A stretch of DNA of 48,462 bases from Lachnospiraceae bacterium (GTDB lineage: Bacteria > Bacillota > Clostridia > Lachnospirales > Lachnospiraceae): the NCBI GenBank assembly GCA_017484135.1, contig JAFUTQ010000098.1, forward strand, positions 1-48,462, in the 5' to 3' direction. The position numbers and the translations under genes were made by a program. Shown here one piece after another: positions 9,095 through 17,278 of this stretch (its first letter is position 1; every line of letters begins with the position of its first letter). Below the pieces are notes generated by a model that was not told where the DNA came from, ran no database searches, and saw only the letters and a program-made list of their open reading frames with translations.

Positions 9095-12000
9095 TCAATC
9101 CTGTCGGATCAATGTCTCTAATGTTTCAAAAAGATGCTCCGGTTCCACCGGTTTGGAAAGATGTGCGTTCATTCCTGCCTGCAGCGACCGCTGTACATCC
9201 TCGTCAAAGGCATTTGCCGTCATCGCAATGATTGGTATTTCCTTCGCATCCGGCCGGTCCAGTCTGCGGATCGCACTGGTTGCTCCAAGGCCGTCCAGCA
9301 CCGGCATACGCACATCCATCAGGATTGCATCGTAATATCCGATCTCGCTCACCTGAAACTTGTCTACGGCGATCTGTCCGTTCTCTGCCCGATCTGCTTC
9401 CATCTGTTTTGTGCCAAGCAGCATCCCCATGATCTGTGCATTGATGTCGATATCCTCCGCAAGCAGGATCCTTCTTCCGGCCAGATTTGCCCGTCTGGGT
9501 TCTTCCTGTAATGCCCGTCTGTTTTCACTTGCTGTCTTATAGGCAGAGAGCACATTTGCGGAGAAAAGAGGTTTTGCCATGAAATGATCGACGCCCGCCT
9601 CCTTGGCCTCACTCTCAATATCCTCCCAGTTGTATGCGGTCAATACCACCACCGCGGACTCCGCTCCGACAATCTTTCTGATTTCTCTTGTGACCGCAAC
9701 TCCGTCCTGCTCCGGCATTTTCCAATCCACAAGGATCAGATTATACGCCTCATGCCGTGCAGCCTTGACTTCAATGTGCTCAAGCGCCTCCTTCCCACTC
9801 ATGCACAGATCCGGCGTAATGCCGATTTCCTCAAGCGCGATTTTTGCATGCTCGCAATCCACGGGATCATCATCAATCACAAGAACCTTCAGATTATGTA
9901 CATCGATATCATCCTTGATCCCGTTCTCCCGATCGCTGGATTTTAATGTAACCGTCACGGTAAAGGTCGTGCCCTTACCCTTTTCACTGTCTACGGTAAT
10001 ATTTCCGTTCATCATATCCACGATATTCTTCGTGATCGCCATGCCAAGCCCCGTGCTTCCGTACTTGTTTGCCTTTCCCTCATCCTCCTGGCTGAAGGCA
10101 TCAAACAGCTTCGGCAGATATGCCTTATCCATACCGATACCGGTATCCCGCATCTCAAATCGGAGGGTCGCCTTCCCGTCAAACCTCGCCATCTGCTCTA
10201 CCGTAAATGTGACCGTTCCGCCCTCCGGCGTAAATTTCACCGCGTTTCCGAGAATATTGATGATGACCTGCTTCAACTTCATATCATCACCGATAAAGTA
10301 TTCGTCAATGCTGTTTTTAATCCGGCAATCATAATTCAGCCCTTTGTCTCTGCACTGACCACCGATCATCGTATTGATCTGCTCAAGCATCTGCGAGAAA
10401 TCAAATTCTTCCTTCCGGATCGTCATTCTTCCGCTCTCAATGCGACTCATATCCAGAATATCATTGATCAGATTCAAAAGATGTCTTGCACTTCCTCCTA
10501 TTTTTTCGAGATATTCCCTGATTTTCGGAGGCATCTCCGGCTCTTGCAACGCAATTTCGTCCAGTCCGATAATCGCATTCATCGGGGTCCGGATCTCATG
10601 GCTCATACTGGAAAGGAACGCTGTTTTCGCCACATTCGCCCGCTCCGCCTCATCCAGGGCGTTTGCCAGCAGCTCGTTTCGGTTCGCCTGCTCCCGGATC
10701 ACCTCCGTAATATCCGATTTGAGCAGGATATAATATTTCGCCTCGCGGTCAACCACAAAGTACATGAATCGTTTGTTAAAAATTTCTCCGTCAATCTCGC
10801 AGTTCACATCCACCGTATAGAATTCCGCGTGCTCCAGCTCTCTGCTGATATTTTCCGGAAGAAGCGCCTGGCGAACCTTTTCTTTTTCTTTCTCCGTCCC
10901 GGCAACAACCGGCCATACCTGGTTGCGGACATAGTCCATATAGACGCCGTTCTTTTCTTTCGGGAAAATGCTCCCCTTCTCAATATTTGCGGCATCGCCG
11001 ATCACGACACCATAGTAGTCCCCTACCAGATATGTCACCATATCATATTGCTGTGCCAGAATCTTATTATCAAGCACATCATTGATCATCTCGGTATTGC
11101 ATTCTGTTTCTACCCCGAAAGCGATCACATCCCCGGTAACCGGATTTTTGCTGGCGGACAATGAAAATTTCACAAAGCATTGTCTGCCGGACTGCCTGTG
11201 GCAATATCCGACGAAAACCACCGGCCCTTCTCCCTTATTTGCCAGTTGAATCAGATTGTCTCTTGAAAACACCTCCTGATACCGCGTCTCATCTCCCTGC
11301 ACCAGAAAGCTTTCGGCTCGCTTCCGGATACTTTCCGCTACGTTTCCGCCCACATGGTCTGTGTCATAAAGATCACGCCCGCGTACATCCTCGATAATTC
11401 CGGTTGTCAGGTTAAAGCGTGTGACCGTCAGGCTCTCATCCGCAATCGCATTAAACTGTTCGAGCATACTCCGATAGACAGTCTGTGTTTCGTCTTTCTT
11501 TCTCTGATCCAGCAGAACCTCGGTAATGTCCGACTTCAGGAGGATAAAGAAACGCGTCTCCATATCGACCGCATAGTAGGTAAACCGTTTCGTAAAACTC
11601 TCCCCATCAATCAGACAGTTCACATCCACCGTATAAGAATCGTTCTTTGCCAGCTCTTCTGCCACCCTTTCCGGCGACAGCGCTTCGCCAATGTCCGTTT
11701 TCTTGTTCGTGGACTCATCGAGCGCCGGCAGTACCTGACTTGCAACATAATCCCGATAATTGCCGTTCCGTTCCTTCGGAAAGATACTGCCCTTCTTGAT
11801 ATTGGCCGCATCCCCGATCACCACGCCGTAACCGTCTCCTACAATGTAGCAGACCATGTCATATTGCTGGGCGAGTACCTTGTCATTTAAGACCTCCGTC
11901 ACCTTTTCGGAGGTATACTCCGTCTCAACCCCCAGCACGATCACATCGCCCGTAACCGGATCCTTTCTCATGGATGCCGAGTATTTGATGAAGCATTGAC

Positions 12001-12700
12001 GACCGGACTGCCGCCTTGAAAATATCACGAGAGAAGTCGGTCCCTCTCCGAGATAATATTTTTCTTTCAATTTTTCTAAGTCAAAAACCTCCACATAGTT
12101 CCTGCGATCCGACTCAATCGGCATGTTTTCCATACGCGCCTTGATCAGCGTTTCAACATCTGCCCCGACCCGGTCGACATCATACAGGTCCGTGCCCCTT
12201 ACCTCCTCAACCACGCCCTTTGTCAGGTTCGATCGGATTGCCGCGAGGCTGTTGTCGGCCAGCGTATTCAGCTCCTTGTTCAACTCCGTATACCTCGCCT
12301 GCGTCTGGGCCTGGCTTTCCTTCAGCTCCGTAATATCCTCATAGGTGCAGTAAGCGTATTTTTCCCCTTCGTTATCCAGAAAGGCATATCTGACCTTGAC
12401 CCACTTCCAGTTTCCCTTGACAGTCTGCTTGCGCACGTCCAGATGATTGGTTCCGTCCATGGTTCGCAAATTCTTAAAGAGATACGCGACCTCCTCCTTA
12501 TCCTCCGGATGGATCGTGTTCATGACGCCGCCGCTCTCCAATGCGAAGTATTCTTCCTCGGTCCCTTCGACCATGTTAAGAAATTCCTCGGAACACCAGA
12601 TGGGAAAGTAATCTCCATCTTTTCCGACCTTCATCATCACGGCATTACTGTCCATTGTTGCAAACAGCCTTTCGTAAAATTCCGATTTAAAATTCATCAT
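9095..12700 (-). CDS. Large hybrid histidine kinase with duplicated sensor unit and two receivers
   Basis: A 1201-residue soluble hybrid kinase. Residues 1-125 are a PAS domain. Two copies of a roughly 275-residue unit follow (about 130-405 and 407-680); both contain RRQSGRQCF or HRQSGRQCF, GVVIGDAANI, KGSIFPKE, YTVDVNC-x-IDGE and ILLKSDITEV. HisKA (SSMSHEIRTPMNAIIGLDE, His near 702) and a complete HATPase (NILGNAVKFTPEGG, DTGIGMD, GSTGLGMAITKN) come next, then receiver 1 (Asp in LILVDWKMPEQDG) and receiver 2 (Asp in LMDVRMPVLDG). I chose ATG 12700 rather than an upstream TTG because AAAGG lies ten bases before it. The duplicated unit is unlike the named PAS or GAF families I know; the ligand is unknown. 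Confidence 0.88.
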   Translation of the reverse strand: MMNFKSEFYERLFATMDSNAVMMKVGKDGDYFPIWCSEEFLNMVEGTEEEYFALESGGVMNTIHPEDKEEVAYLFKNLRTMDGTNHLDVRKQTVKGNWKWVKVRYAFLDNEGEKYAYCTYEDITELKESQAQTQARYTELNKELNTLADNSLAAIRSNLTKGVVEEVRGTDLYDVDRVGADVETLIKARMENMPIESDRRNYVEVFDLEKLKEKYYLGEGPTSLVIFSRRQSGRQCFIKYSASMRKDPVTGDVIVLGVETEYTSEKVTEVLNDKVLAQQYDMVCYIVGDGYGVVIGDAANIKKGSIFPKERNGNYRDYVASQVLPALDESTNKKTDIGEALSPERVAEELAKNDSYTVDVNCLIDGESFTKRFTYYAVDMETRFFILLKSDITEVLLDQRKKDETQTVYRSMLEQFNAIADESLTVTRFNLTTGIIEDVRGRDLYDTDHVGGNVAESIRKRAESFLVQGDETRYQEVFSRDNLIQLANKGEGPVVFVGYCHRQSGRQCFVKFSLSASKNPVTGDVIAFGVETECNTEMINDVLDNKILAQQYDMVTYLVGDYYGVVIGDAANIEKGSIFPKEKNGVYMDYVRNQVWPVVAGTEKEKEKVRQALLPENISRELEHAEFYTVDVNCEIDGEIFNKRFMYFVVDREAKYYILLKSDITEVIREQANRNELLANALDEAERANVAKTAFLSSMSHEIRTPMNAIIGLDEIALQEPEMPPKIREYLEKIGGSARHLLNLINDILDMSRIESGRMTIRKEEFDFSQMLEQINTMIGGQCRDKGLNYDCRIKNSIDEYFIGDDMKLKQVIINILGNAVKFTPEGGTVTFTVEQMARFDGKATLRFEMRDTGIGMDKAYLPKLFDAFSQEDEGKANKYGSTGLGMAITKNIVDMMNGNITVDSEKGKGTTFTVTVTLKSSDRENGIKDDIDVHNLKVLVIDDDPVDCEHAKIALEEIGITPDLCMSGKEALEHIEVKAARHEAYNLILVDWKMPEQDGVAVTREIRKIVGAESAVVVLTAYNWEDIESEAKEAGVDHFMAKPLFSANVLSAYKTASENRRALQEEPRRANLAGRRILLAEDIDINAQIMGMLLGTKQMEADRAENGQIAVDKFQVSEIGYYDAILMDVRMPVLDGLGATSAIRRLDRPDAKEIPIIAMTANAFDEDVQRSLQAGMNAHLSKPVEPEHLFETLETLIRQD

Positions 12701-12782
12701 CTCTGTCCAGCCTTTCTGTATCAGGATTACGCCCAAATCCTGCCATTTTTATTTTTTCTCCCATTGTTTCTGACACTGTCTG

Positions 12783-12847
12783 TGTATCTGATACAAATAC
12801 ACCCCTTATGCTTAATATAATAAACACATAAGGAGTGTATTTGTCAA
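12783..12847 (-). promoter_or_regulatory. Promoter region of the large kinase with nested dyads
   Basis: On the minus strand a consensus -35 TTGACA (12842-12847) faces AT-rich -10 candidates at 12817-12824 (spacing 17-19). The 18-bp arms ACAAATACACCCCTTATG (12793-12810) and CATAAGGAGTGTATTTGT (12827-12844) form an inverted repeat with one mismatch enclosing that -10. A second palindrome, TGTATCTGATACA (12783-12795), abuts it. This looks like an operator. It also lies past the stop of the pilus operon, but no T-run supports a terminator. Confidence 0.5.
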
Positions 12848-12866
12848 ATCATTCTACATATATTTT

Positions 12867-15554
12867 TCAAGACGATGGCTGCCTCAATGCCTGCCTCAGC
12901 ACATGAACATACTCCGGATCGTTTCTCCATCTGGAGTCCGCTGCGAGCGTGTCCAGATACCGCTCACTGATAAAACGCAGTGTCCACTGACGTTTGTCCA
13001 CTGTTTCCGGGGTTGTGTCAGCCAGAAAAACCCGAATTTGTTTTCTGGTAATGTTTCCGCCGCTGTCTGTAGCCTGATAGGTAACCGACACGCTGCCGCC
13101 ATGTTCAAAACAGCGAAAATCCTGCGGAGCGTAATCCACCACACAAAAATCCGTATGGGCTTCCTCATCATATCCCCGCTTCAATTCTCCCTCCGGATTC
13201 TTTCCACTGCGCTGTTCCCTGTCATAAGCAGATGCAGCGGCAAGCAGACGCTCCTGTGTGATCCTCCCGTCTTGCGCCTCCTGAAGCGTATAATACAAAT
13301 TCTGCGCCACAATGCCGGGCTGATCATCCCAGATCGCATACAAGGTAATGGTTACCTGATCCCCGGTCGTCAGATTCGATACCGACTGCCCCTCCTGATA
13401 CTCCACCTGATCAAATCTGGTTCCGGAATCCATACTCCATCCGCAAAAGATGCTTTCGTCGTTATCCGTGCTCCGGAGAAATCCATTTTCCGGCAGCCGA
13501 TAACTTTCATCATAAACAGCGGATATGCTCGCATCCTCCATCGTTCCTTCCGTTGCTCCGTTTCCGTCAAACACAATCCGGTAATGATGCGGAGTCGCCT
13601 GCGCCTCAAAGATCACAGGATGTGCCGGCATGGAAAACGTAAGTTCCGTATAGGGGCTGTCCCAGCCGCTGCTTCCTCTCCATCCGATCCACTCATAACC
13701 CTCTGCCGCTTCTCCCTGCACCTGTACCTGTTCCCCGTAGTAGTAGGTTCCCTCCCCGGACAGCCGGGCGATTCCTTTCCCGTAATCGGCACACCGTCGA
13801 AGCTCCACCACATATCGATCCCGCCGGAAAAAGAGACCGATTACCCCGTTCTGCTCTGCTTCCAGAATTGTCCGCTCCGTTTTTTCTCCCTGCACCTGCC
13901 CATATGCATAGGTAAATCCCTCTGCAGGATATCCTGCCGCAAGCTCTGACAAAATCAGGTCCTCTCCGCGGTTTCCGCGTATTTTTTTACTGCTGATTTG
14001 TTCATAACCATTTCCGGTCACATTCATCCGGTAAATCTGCAGGGTATAATCTGCATGCAGACGCTCCCACTGCGCATACAGTGTGATTACACTCCGCTCC
14101 TTGGCGCTCCAGTTATGCACCACCGCAAGATCCGAATACTCCACCGGTCCTCCGGGCGTCCGGGACCAGCCTATAAATTTGTAGTAGGTTTTCGTATATT
14201 GATTGGCTGCCAGCTTTCCCTGCTGATCATAGATATAACCGGAATCAGCCATGCCTCCTCCATCCGCCCCGTTTCCCATGTACCGCACGGTATATCGGAC
14301 GGGTTCATAATCAAATACGATGTTATGTGCATTCGTTACCGCATACGAGTCCGATGAGAGCTCTGTCCCATCCTTTCTCACAACAGTCTGTCTGTACCCA
14401 TTGTAGCTTTTCCGATATCCGGACAGGGAAACTTCATTTCCGTAATAGACCCAAAAGGCTTTTGTATCCTGATCCTGCGCGATCAGAGTTCCATTTTGCC
14501 GTTTGCGGTATTGGATCGTCTGCAGATATCTGCTTCTCCCTACATAGCATTGAAATGCATCAATGCTGATACTCTGCCAGTCCCGGTTTTCCAGATACAC
14601 CCTTTTTGCACTTCCGCAATCTCCTCTGGCCGTATCATGATAAAACCCGGAAGCCTGATAATATGCCGCCGCCGCGGAAGCAGCATATCTGACACAGCTC
14701 CCCGAATTCAACGGCGGCACACGCTCCGGCGGGACATGCTCCAGCACACTGTGCTGATAATCGGCAGAGTAGTTTCCCTTAAGATCCATAATGTAAAGAT
14801 TGGTTCTTACCGTCACACCATCGTAGCGATACAGTCCATAAGAATGACTGGCTTCGTTCCCCGCCCGGATCTCCTTCCAGCACACGGTAGACTTGTCTGC
14901 ATCATAGGAAACGCCTGTTTTTACACTTGCACCATCCTCATTTGCAGCATGATCGATCTTAAAATAGTACCAGTTACCGACTGTATCCCGATTCCATCCC
15001 GTCAGCATATGCCCGCTTTTGTCCACATAAAAATATCCCAGACGCTGCGGGTTTTTGTCGCTGATCGGCACATGGATCCAGCTGTCCTGATAGACGACCC
15101 CCTCCTGATTCGTAAAATACCAGTATGCCCCACCGGAATAGCTGCCCCCGGGTTCACTCGGCTTCGTACTGTTCCCGATATAGTTCCAATGGTTAAAATA
15201 AAGCGAATACTTCCCTCCGCCATTGACAAGCATGGGGCTCCAGTAAACCGCATGATATTTTGTAAACGCGCACCAGCAGATATCGCTTACCTTACTGTGC
15301 AGATCATTGCCTGATACCTCCACCTCATAATAACAGCTGCTATAGGTATAGCCATGAGCGGAAAAAAAAGCAACCCATTCTCCCCAGCTTTTTGTCACAT
15401 AACGATAGGATACGCTCCCCACATCCGTGATCGCATCGGCACTCTCCGGCACCTTCAGCTGCAGATCCGCTGCATAAAGCTTCCTCTGTCCCCCCGATAC
15501 TACGAAAAAAACGAACAAAAAGCAAAATAAACCGATTTTAAGTATTTTTTTCAT
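12867..15554 (-). CDS. Large secreted repeat protein, last gene of the pilus operon
   Basis: An 895-residue secreted protein. Residues 1-29 are a signal peptide (ILKIGLFCFLFVFFVVSGG, cut after LYAA). Residues about 30-350 are a Tyr/Trp/Gly-rich region I do not recognise, with one stretch like a cell-wall-binding repeat (YFYVDKSGHMLTGWNRD). Residues about 420-500 and 660-745 are Listeria-Bacteroides (InlB B-type) repeats, seen in YMGNGADGGGMADSGY, FIGWSRTPGG and FDGNGATEG. A last beta-sandwich-like stretch reads VTYQATDSGGNITRKQIRVF. No LPXTG, membrane anchor or S-layer domain follows. It starts nine bases after the TadE-like gene with AGGAGG, so it is translated with the pilus genes. A pilus-associated adhesin is inferred. 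Confidence 0.7.
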   Translation of the reverse strand: MKKILKIGLFCFLFVFFVVSGGQRKLYAADLQLKVPESADAITDVGSVSYRYVTKSWGEWVAFFSAHGYTYSSCYYEVEVSGNDLHSKVSDICWCAFTKYHAVYWSPMLVNGGGKYSLYFNHWNYIGNSTKPSEPGGSYSGGAYWYFTNQEGVVYQDSWIHVPISDKNPQRLGYFYVDKSGHMLTGWNRDTVGNWYYFKIDHAANEDGASVKTGVSYDADKSTVCWKEIRAGNEASHSYGLYRYDGVTVRTNLYIMDLKGNYSADYQHSVLEHVPPERVPPLNSGSCVRYAASAAAAYYQASGFYHDTARGDCGSAKRVYLENRDWQSISIDAFQCYVGRSRYLQTIQYRKRQNGTLIAQDQDTKAFWVYYGNEVSLSGYRKSYNGYRQTVVRKDGTELSSDSYAVTNAHNIVFDYEPVRYTVRYMGNGADGGGMADSGYIYDQQGKLAANQYTKTYYKFIGWSRTPGGPVEYSDLAVVHNWSAKERSVITLYAQWERLHADYTLQIYRMNVTGNGYEQISSKKIRGNRGEDLILSELAAGYPAEGFTYAYGQVQGEKTERTILEAEQNGVIGLFFRRDRYVVELRRCADYGKGIARLSGEGTYYYGEQVQVQGEAAEGYEWIGWRGSSGWDSPYTELTFSMPAHPVIFEAQATPHHYRIVFDGNGATEGTMEDASISAVYDESYRLPENGFLRSTDNDESIFCGWSMDSGTRFDQVEYQEGQSVSNLTTGDQVTITLYAIWDDQPGIVAQNLYYTLQEAQDGRITQERLLAAASAYDREQRSGKNPEGELKRGYDEEAHTDFCVVDYAPQDFRCFEHGGSVSVTYQATDSGGNITRKQIRVFLADTTPETVDKRQWTLRFISERYLDTLAADSRWRNDPEYVHVLRQALRQPSS

Positions 15555-15563
15555 GGCATCCTC

Positions 15564-16169
15564 CTATTCGAATACAGCGTAATAGGCCTGGTTTTCGCTG
15601 ACTCTTCGGGAAAAATCTGCCGGATCATCAAATGCATCCCGCCACTCCCGAAAAACTCCCCGTCCATAGGACGCAGACGGAGCCACAGGCTGCGCAATCA
15701 CATCTCCATCTGCCACGGAATAGGTTTTATAGCAATCCTTTTTTTCCCGCAGATCCGCCTTATCCAGATAAAAGTCCACCTCATAACGGTCTGTTTTCTC
15801 AGACATATGTTCCTCCCTGATCATGGTTCTTTTACAGGAAACACTGCCCGTTTTTCCATTTGGATACCGATACATTTCCTTTACCTCCGCTGATAAAATT
15901 CCCTTTTCCGCGTCCGCACACAACATCGTAATGTCAAGCTCCGATTCGGAGGTGATCTGCTCCGTCAGCGCATCCTGAAAATATGCAGAAAACTCCTCCC
16001 CGTCGGAAAACATCCCTGCAGCAGCCTGCTCCATGGCAAGATCCATGGCCTCTGCCACACTCTGTTTCAGTTCTTCCTCTCTCACACTGCGATTCTGCAG
16101 GGTAAGCAAAAGCACTGAAAACAGCAGAATCATCATTCCTCCGCAACATCCGAATACAACATGCTTCAT
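15564..16169 (-). CDS. TadE-like anchored protein ending in a Listeria-Bacteroides repeat
   Basis: A 201-residue protein with a short N-terminal tail, one membrane span at residues about 5-25 (GGMMILLFSVLLLTL), then a helical stretch REEELKQSVAEAMDLAMEQA typical of TadE/TadG-like pseudopilins. The end (residues 145-201) has the layout of a Listeria-Bacteroides repeat: DGDVIAQPVAPSASYG, FREW, then DPADFSRRVSENQAYYAVFE, matching the usual G-x-x-V-x-P, FxGW and DF-x-x-x-V-x-x-N-x-x-L-Y-A. The downstream secreted protein carries the same repeat type. The start has GGAGGTGAGAGGACG before ATG. It lies seven bases after the preceding gene. The TadE assignment is by topology and context, not by a signature. 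Confidence 0.6.
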   Translation of the reverse strand: MKHVVFGCCGGMMILLFSVLLLTLQNRSVREEELKQSVAEAMDLAMEQAAAGMFSDGEEFSAYFQDALTEQITSESELDITMLCADAEKGILSAEVKEMYRYPNGKTGSVSCKRTMIREEHMSEKTDRYEVDFYLDKADLREKKDCYKTYSVADGDVIAQPVAPSASYGRGVFREWRDAFDDPADFSRRVSENQAYYAVFE

Positions 16170-16176
16170 CGTCCTC

Positions 16177-16611
16177 TCACCTCCCGTTTACCGGCACGTC
16201 AATGGACACCACTGCACGCTTTCCCATACGATCCAAAGCCCTCAATACGATCCGGTAGATCCCATCCTGTTGAAAGGGATAGGTGCAGGGTTCCCCACTG
16301 TCATCTGTGATCGAAAGAATCTCCACTGCAAGAGGTGTTCCCTCCTGATCCACTGCCTCAAAAAAGGATTCCAGCGTCTCCCCGCTTCCCAGCTTTAACT
16401 CCTTTCCCTGCTGCCAGGAAATCTCCGGTGCCTTTCTGCTGTATATCTGCCGGGCAGTCCATGCATCCTGATACACAGAAAAATTCCGGTTGTCCAGAGA
16501 CTGCTCACGTTCTCCCCTCTGCGTCAGCATGATCCATATCAAGCTAATCAGTGCCGACACCAGAAGCACCGCTGCCGCCGTCTTTCCATATTCACGAAAT
16601 ATCATCTTCAT
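16177..16611 (-). CDS. Anchored protein with Flp-like N-terminus in the pilus operon
   Basis: A protein of 144 residues. The start chosen is ATG 16611, eight bases after GATGAGG, rather than GTG 16620. It begins MKMIFREYGK followed by one hydrophobic span (TAAAVLLVSALISLIWIML) and a roughly 110-residue extracytoplasmic part. The outer part has a beta-rich end, FQQDGIYRIVLRALDRMGKR and AVVSIDVPVNG, resembling an Ig-like or polycystic-kidney-type fold that closes bacterial surface proteins. The first ten residues share I4, Y8 and G9 with three micropeptides of this operon. Not assigned to a family; a minor pilin or assembly factor is inferred. Confidence 0.6.
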   Translation of the reverse strand: MKMIFREYGKTAAAVLLVSALISLIWIMLTQRGEREQSLDNRNFSVYQDAWTARQIYSRKAPEISWQQGKELKLGSGETLESFFEAVDQEGTPLAVEILSITDDSGEPCTYPFQQDGIYRIVLRALDRMGKRAVVSIDVPVNGR

Positions 16612-16621
16612 CGCACACACC

Positions 16622-16765
16622 TCATCCTAACGCTGCCGCAGTATTGGACAAAAGCTCCTGCAGCCAGCCGCCTGCTCCGAATATATGAGCCAGTAACGCC
16701 AACATCAGAATGCCCGCAAAGGCACCTGCTGTCACCCCTCCATATTCCTCCATGATACTCTCCAT
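16622..16765 (-). CDS. 47-residue Flp-pilin-like micropeptide
   Basis: A reading frame of 47 codons with AAAGGAGG nine bases before ATG 16765. The product starts MESIMEEYGG and then has one hydrophobic segment (AGAFAGILMLALLAHIFG) and a short amphipathic tail (GGWLQELLSNTAAALG). E-Y-G followed at once by a hydrophobic helix is the hallmark of Flp-type pilins (IEYGLIAA). The peptide lacks a separate leader before the motif. It ends two bases before the SD region of the next gene. Strong ribosome binding site, tight packing and the motif shared with its neighbours make it a real gene; its role as pilin is inferred. Confidence 0.65.
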   Translation of the reverse strand: MESIMEEYGGVTAGAFAGILMLALLAHIFGAGGWLQELLSNTAAALG

Positions 16766-16781
16766 GCTTTTCCCTCCTTTT

Positions 16782-16886
16782 CTATATTGAAACGTAATTT
16801 AACATCCACCATATCACGGCAATGACCGTGTTTCCCATCAGTAAACACAAAATCGCCTGTCCGTAATCCTCCAGTATCTGTCTCAC
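16782..16886 (-). CDS. 34-residue Flp-like membrane micropeptide
   Basis: A frame of 34 codons from GTG 16886, preceded by GGAGGTAGAATGCA. The product reads MRQILEDYGQ and then a hydrophobic stretch through ILCLLMGNTVIAVIWWML to NYVSI. It shares I4, Y8 and G9 with the 57-, 47- and 144-residue products of the operon. It starts six bases after the TadE-like gene and stops 16 bases before the next micropeptide. The GTG start and tiny size make it the least certain of the set, but the conserved start motif is hard to explain otherwise. Confidence 0.5.
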   Translation of the reverse strand: MRQILEDYGQAILCLLMGNTVIAVIWWMLNYVSI

Positions 16887-16892
16887 TGCATT

Positions 16893-17264
16893 CTACCTCC
16901 CATATCCTCTGATACTGTGCTGTTTGCTGCTGCTGAACGGTCCCATACTGTAGGAATAAGACAGTACGATTTCCGCAAGTCTTACCCCGTCCTTCGGAAG
17001 CTCCACGCCCTCCTGATAGGAGATGATACTTCCGTCATTTCCGAACAGGGTAATCTCCAGTCCATAGCCGATGTCCTTTGCCTGCTTGATGCATGCATTC
17101 AGCACGTTTACATTGTAATCGCTGTTTTCCATTTCCACGATTATATCCGATTTGAAATCTCTTGCTCTGGTTATCTCCACCTCTGCTGATACGATTCCGA
17201 TTCCGATTACCGTCATCATCATGATCAGAAAGATTCCCAGATAGGTTTTGATCATCTGTTCCAT
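16893..17264 (-). CDS. TadE-like pilus protein
   Basis: A 123-residue protein with a short N-terminus (MEQMIKTY), one membrane span (LGIFLIMMMTVIGIGIVSAE) and a soluble part that begins VEITRARDFKSDIIVEMENS, the usual shape of TadE-like minor pseudopilins. The tail ends GPFSSSKQHSIRGYGR. Start ATG 17264 has GAGGGG upstream, 14 bases after the platform gene. In Tad systems TadE proteins lie directly after the TadB/TadC platform genes, as here. The call rests on topology and position. Confidence 0.65.
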   Translation of the reverse strand: MEQMIKTYLGIFLIMMMTVIGIGIVSAEVEITRARDFKSDIIVEMENSDYNVNVLNACIKQAKDIGYGLEITLFGNDGSIISYQEGVELPKDGVRLAEIVLSYSYSMGPFSSSKQHSIRGYGR

Positions 17265-17278
17265 ATTTTCCCCTCACT

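Noticed and set aside
12793-12844. The 18-bp inverted repeat as a terminator of the pilus operon
   Set aside because: No T-run follows on the minus strand, and a consensus -35 overlaps it, so an operator fits better.
12903-13949. A 348-codon plus-strand frame opposite the secreted repeat protein
   Set aside because: No start signal or recognisable domain, and the opposite frame has a signal peptide and repeats.
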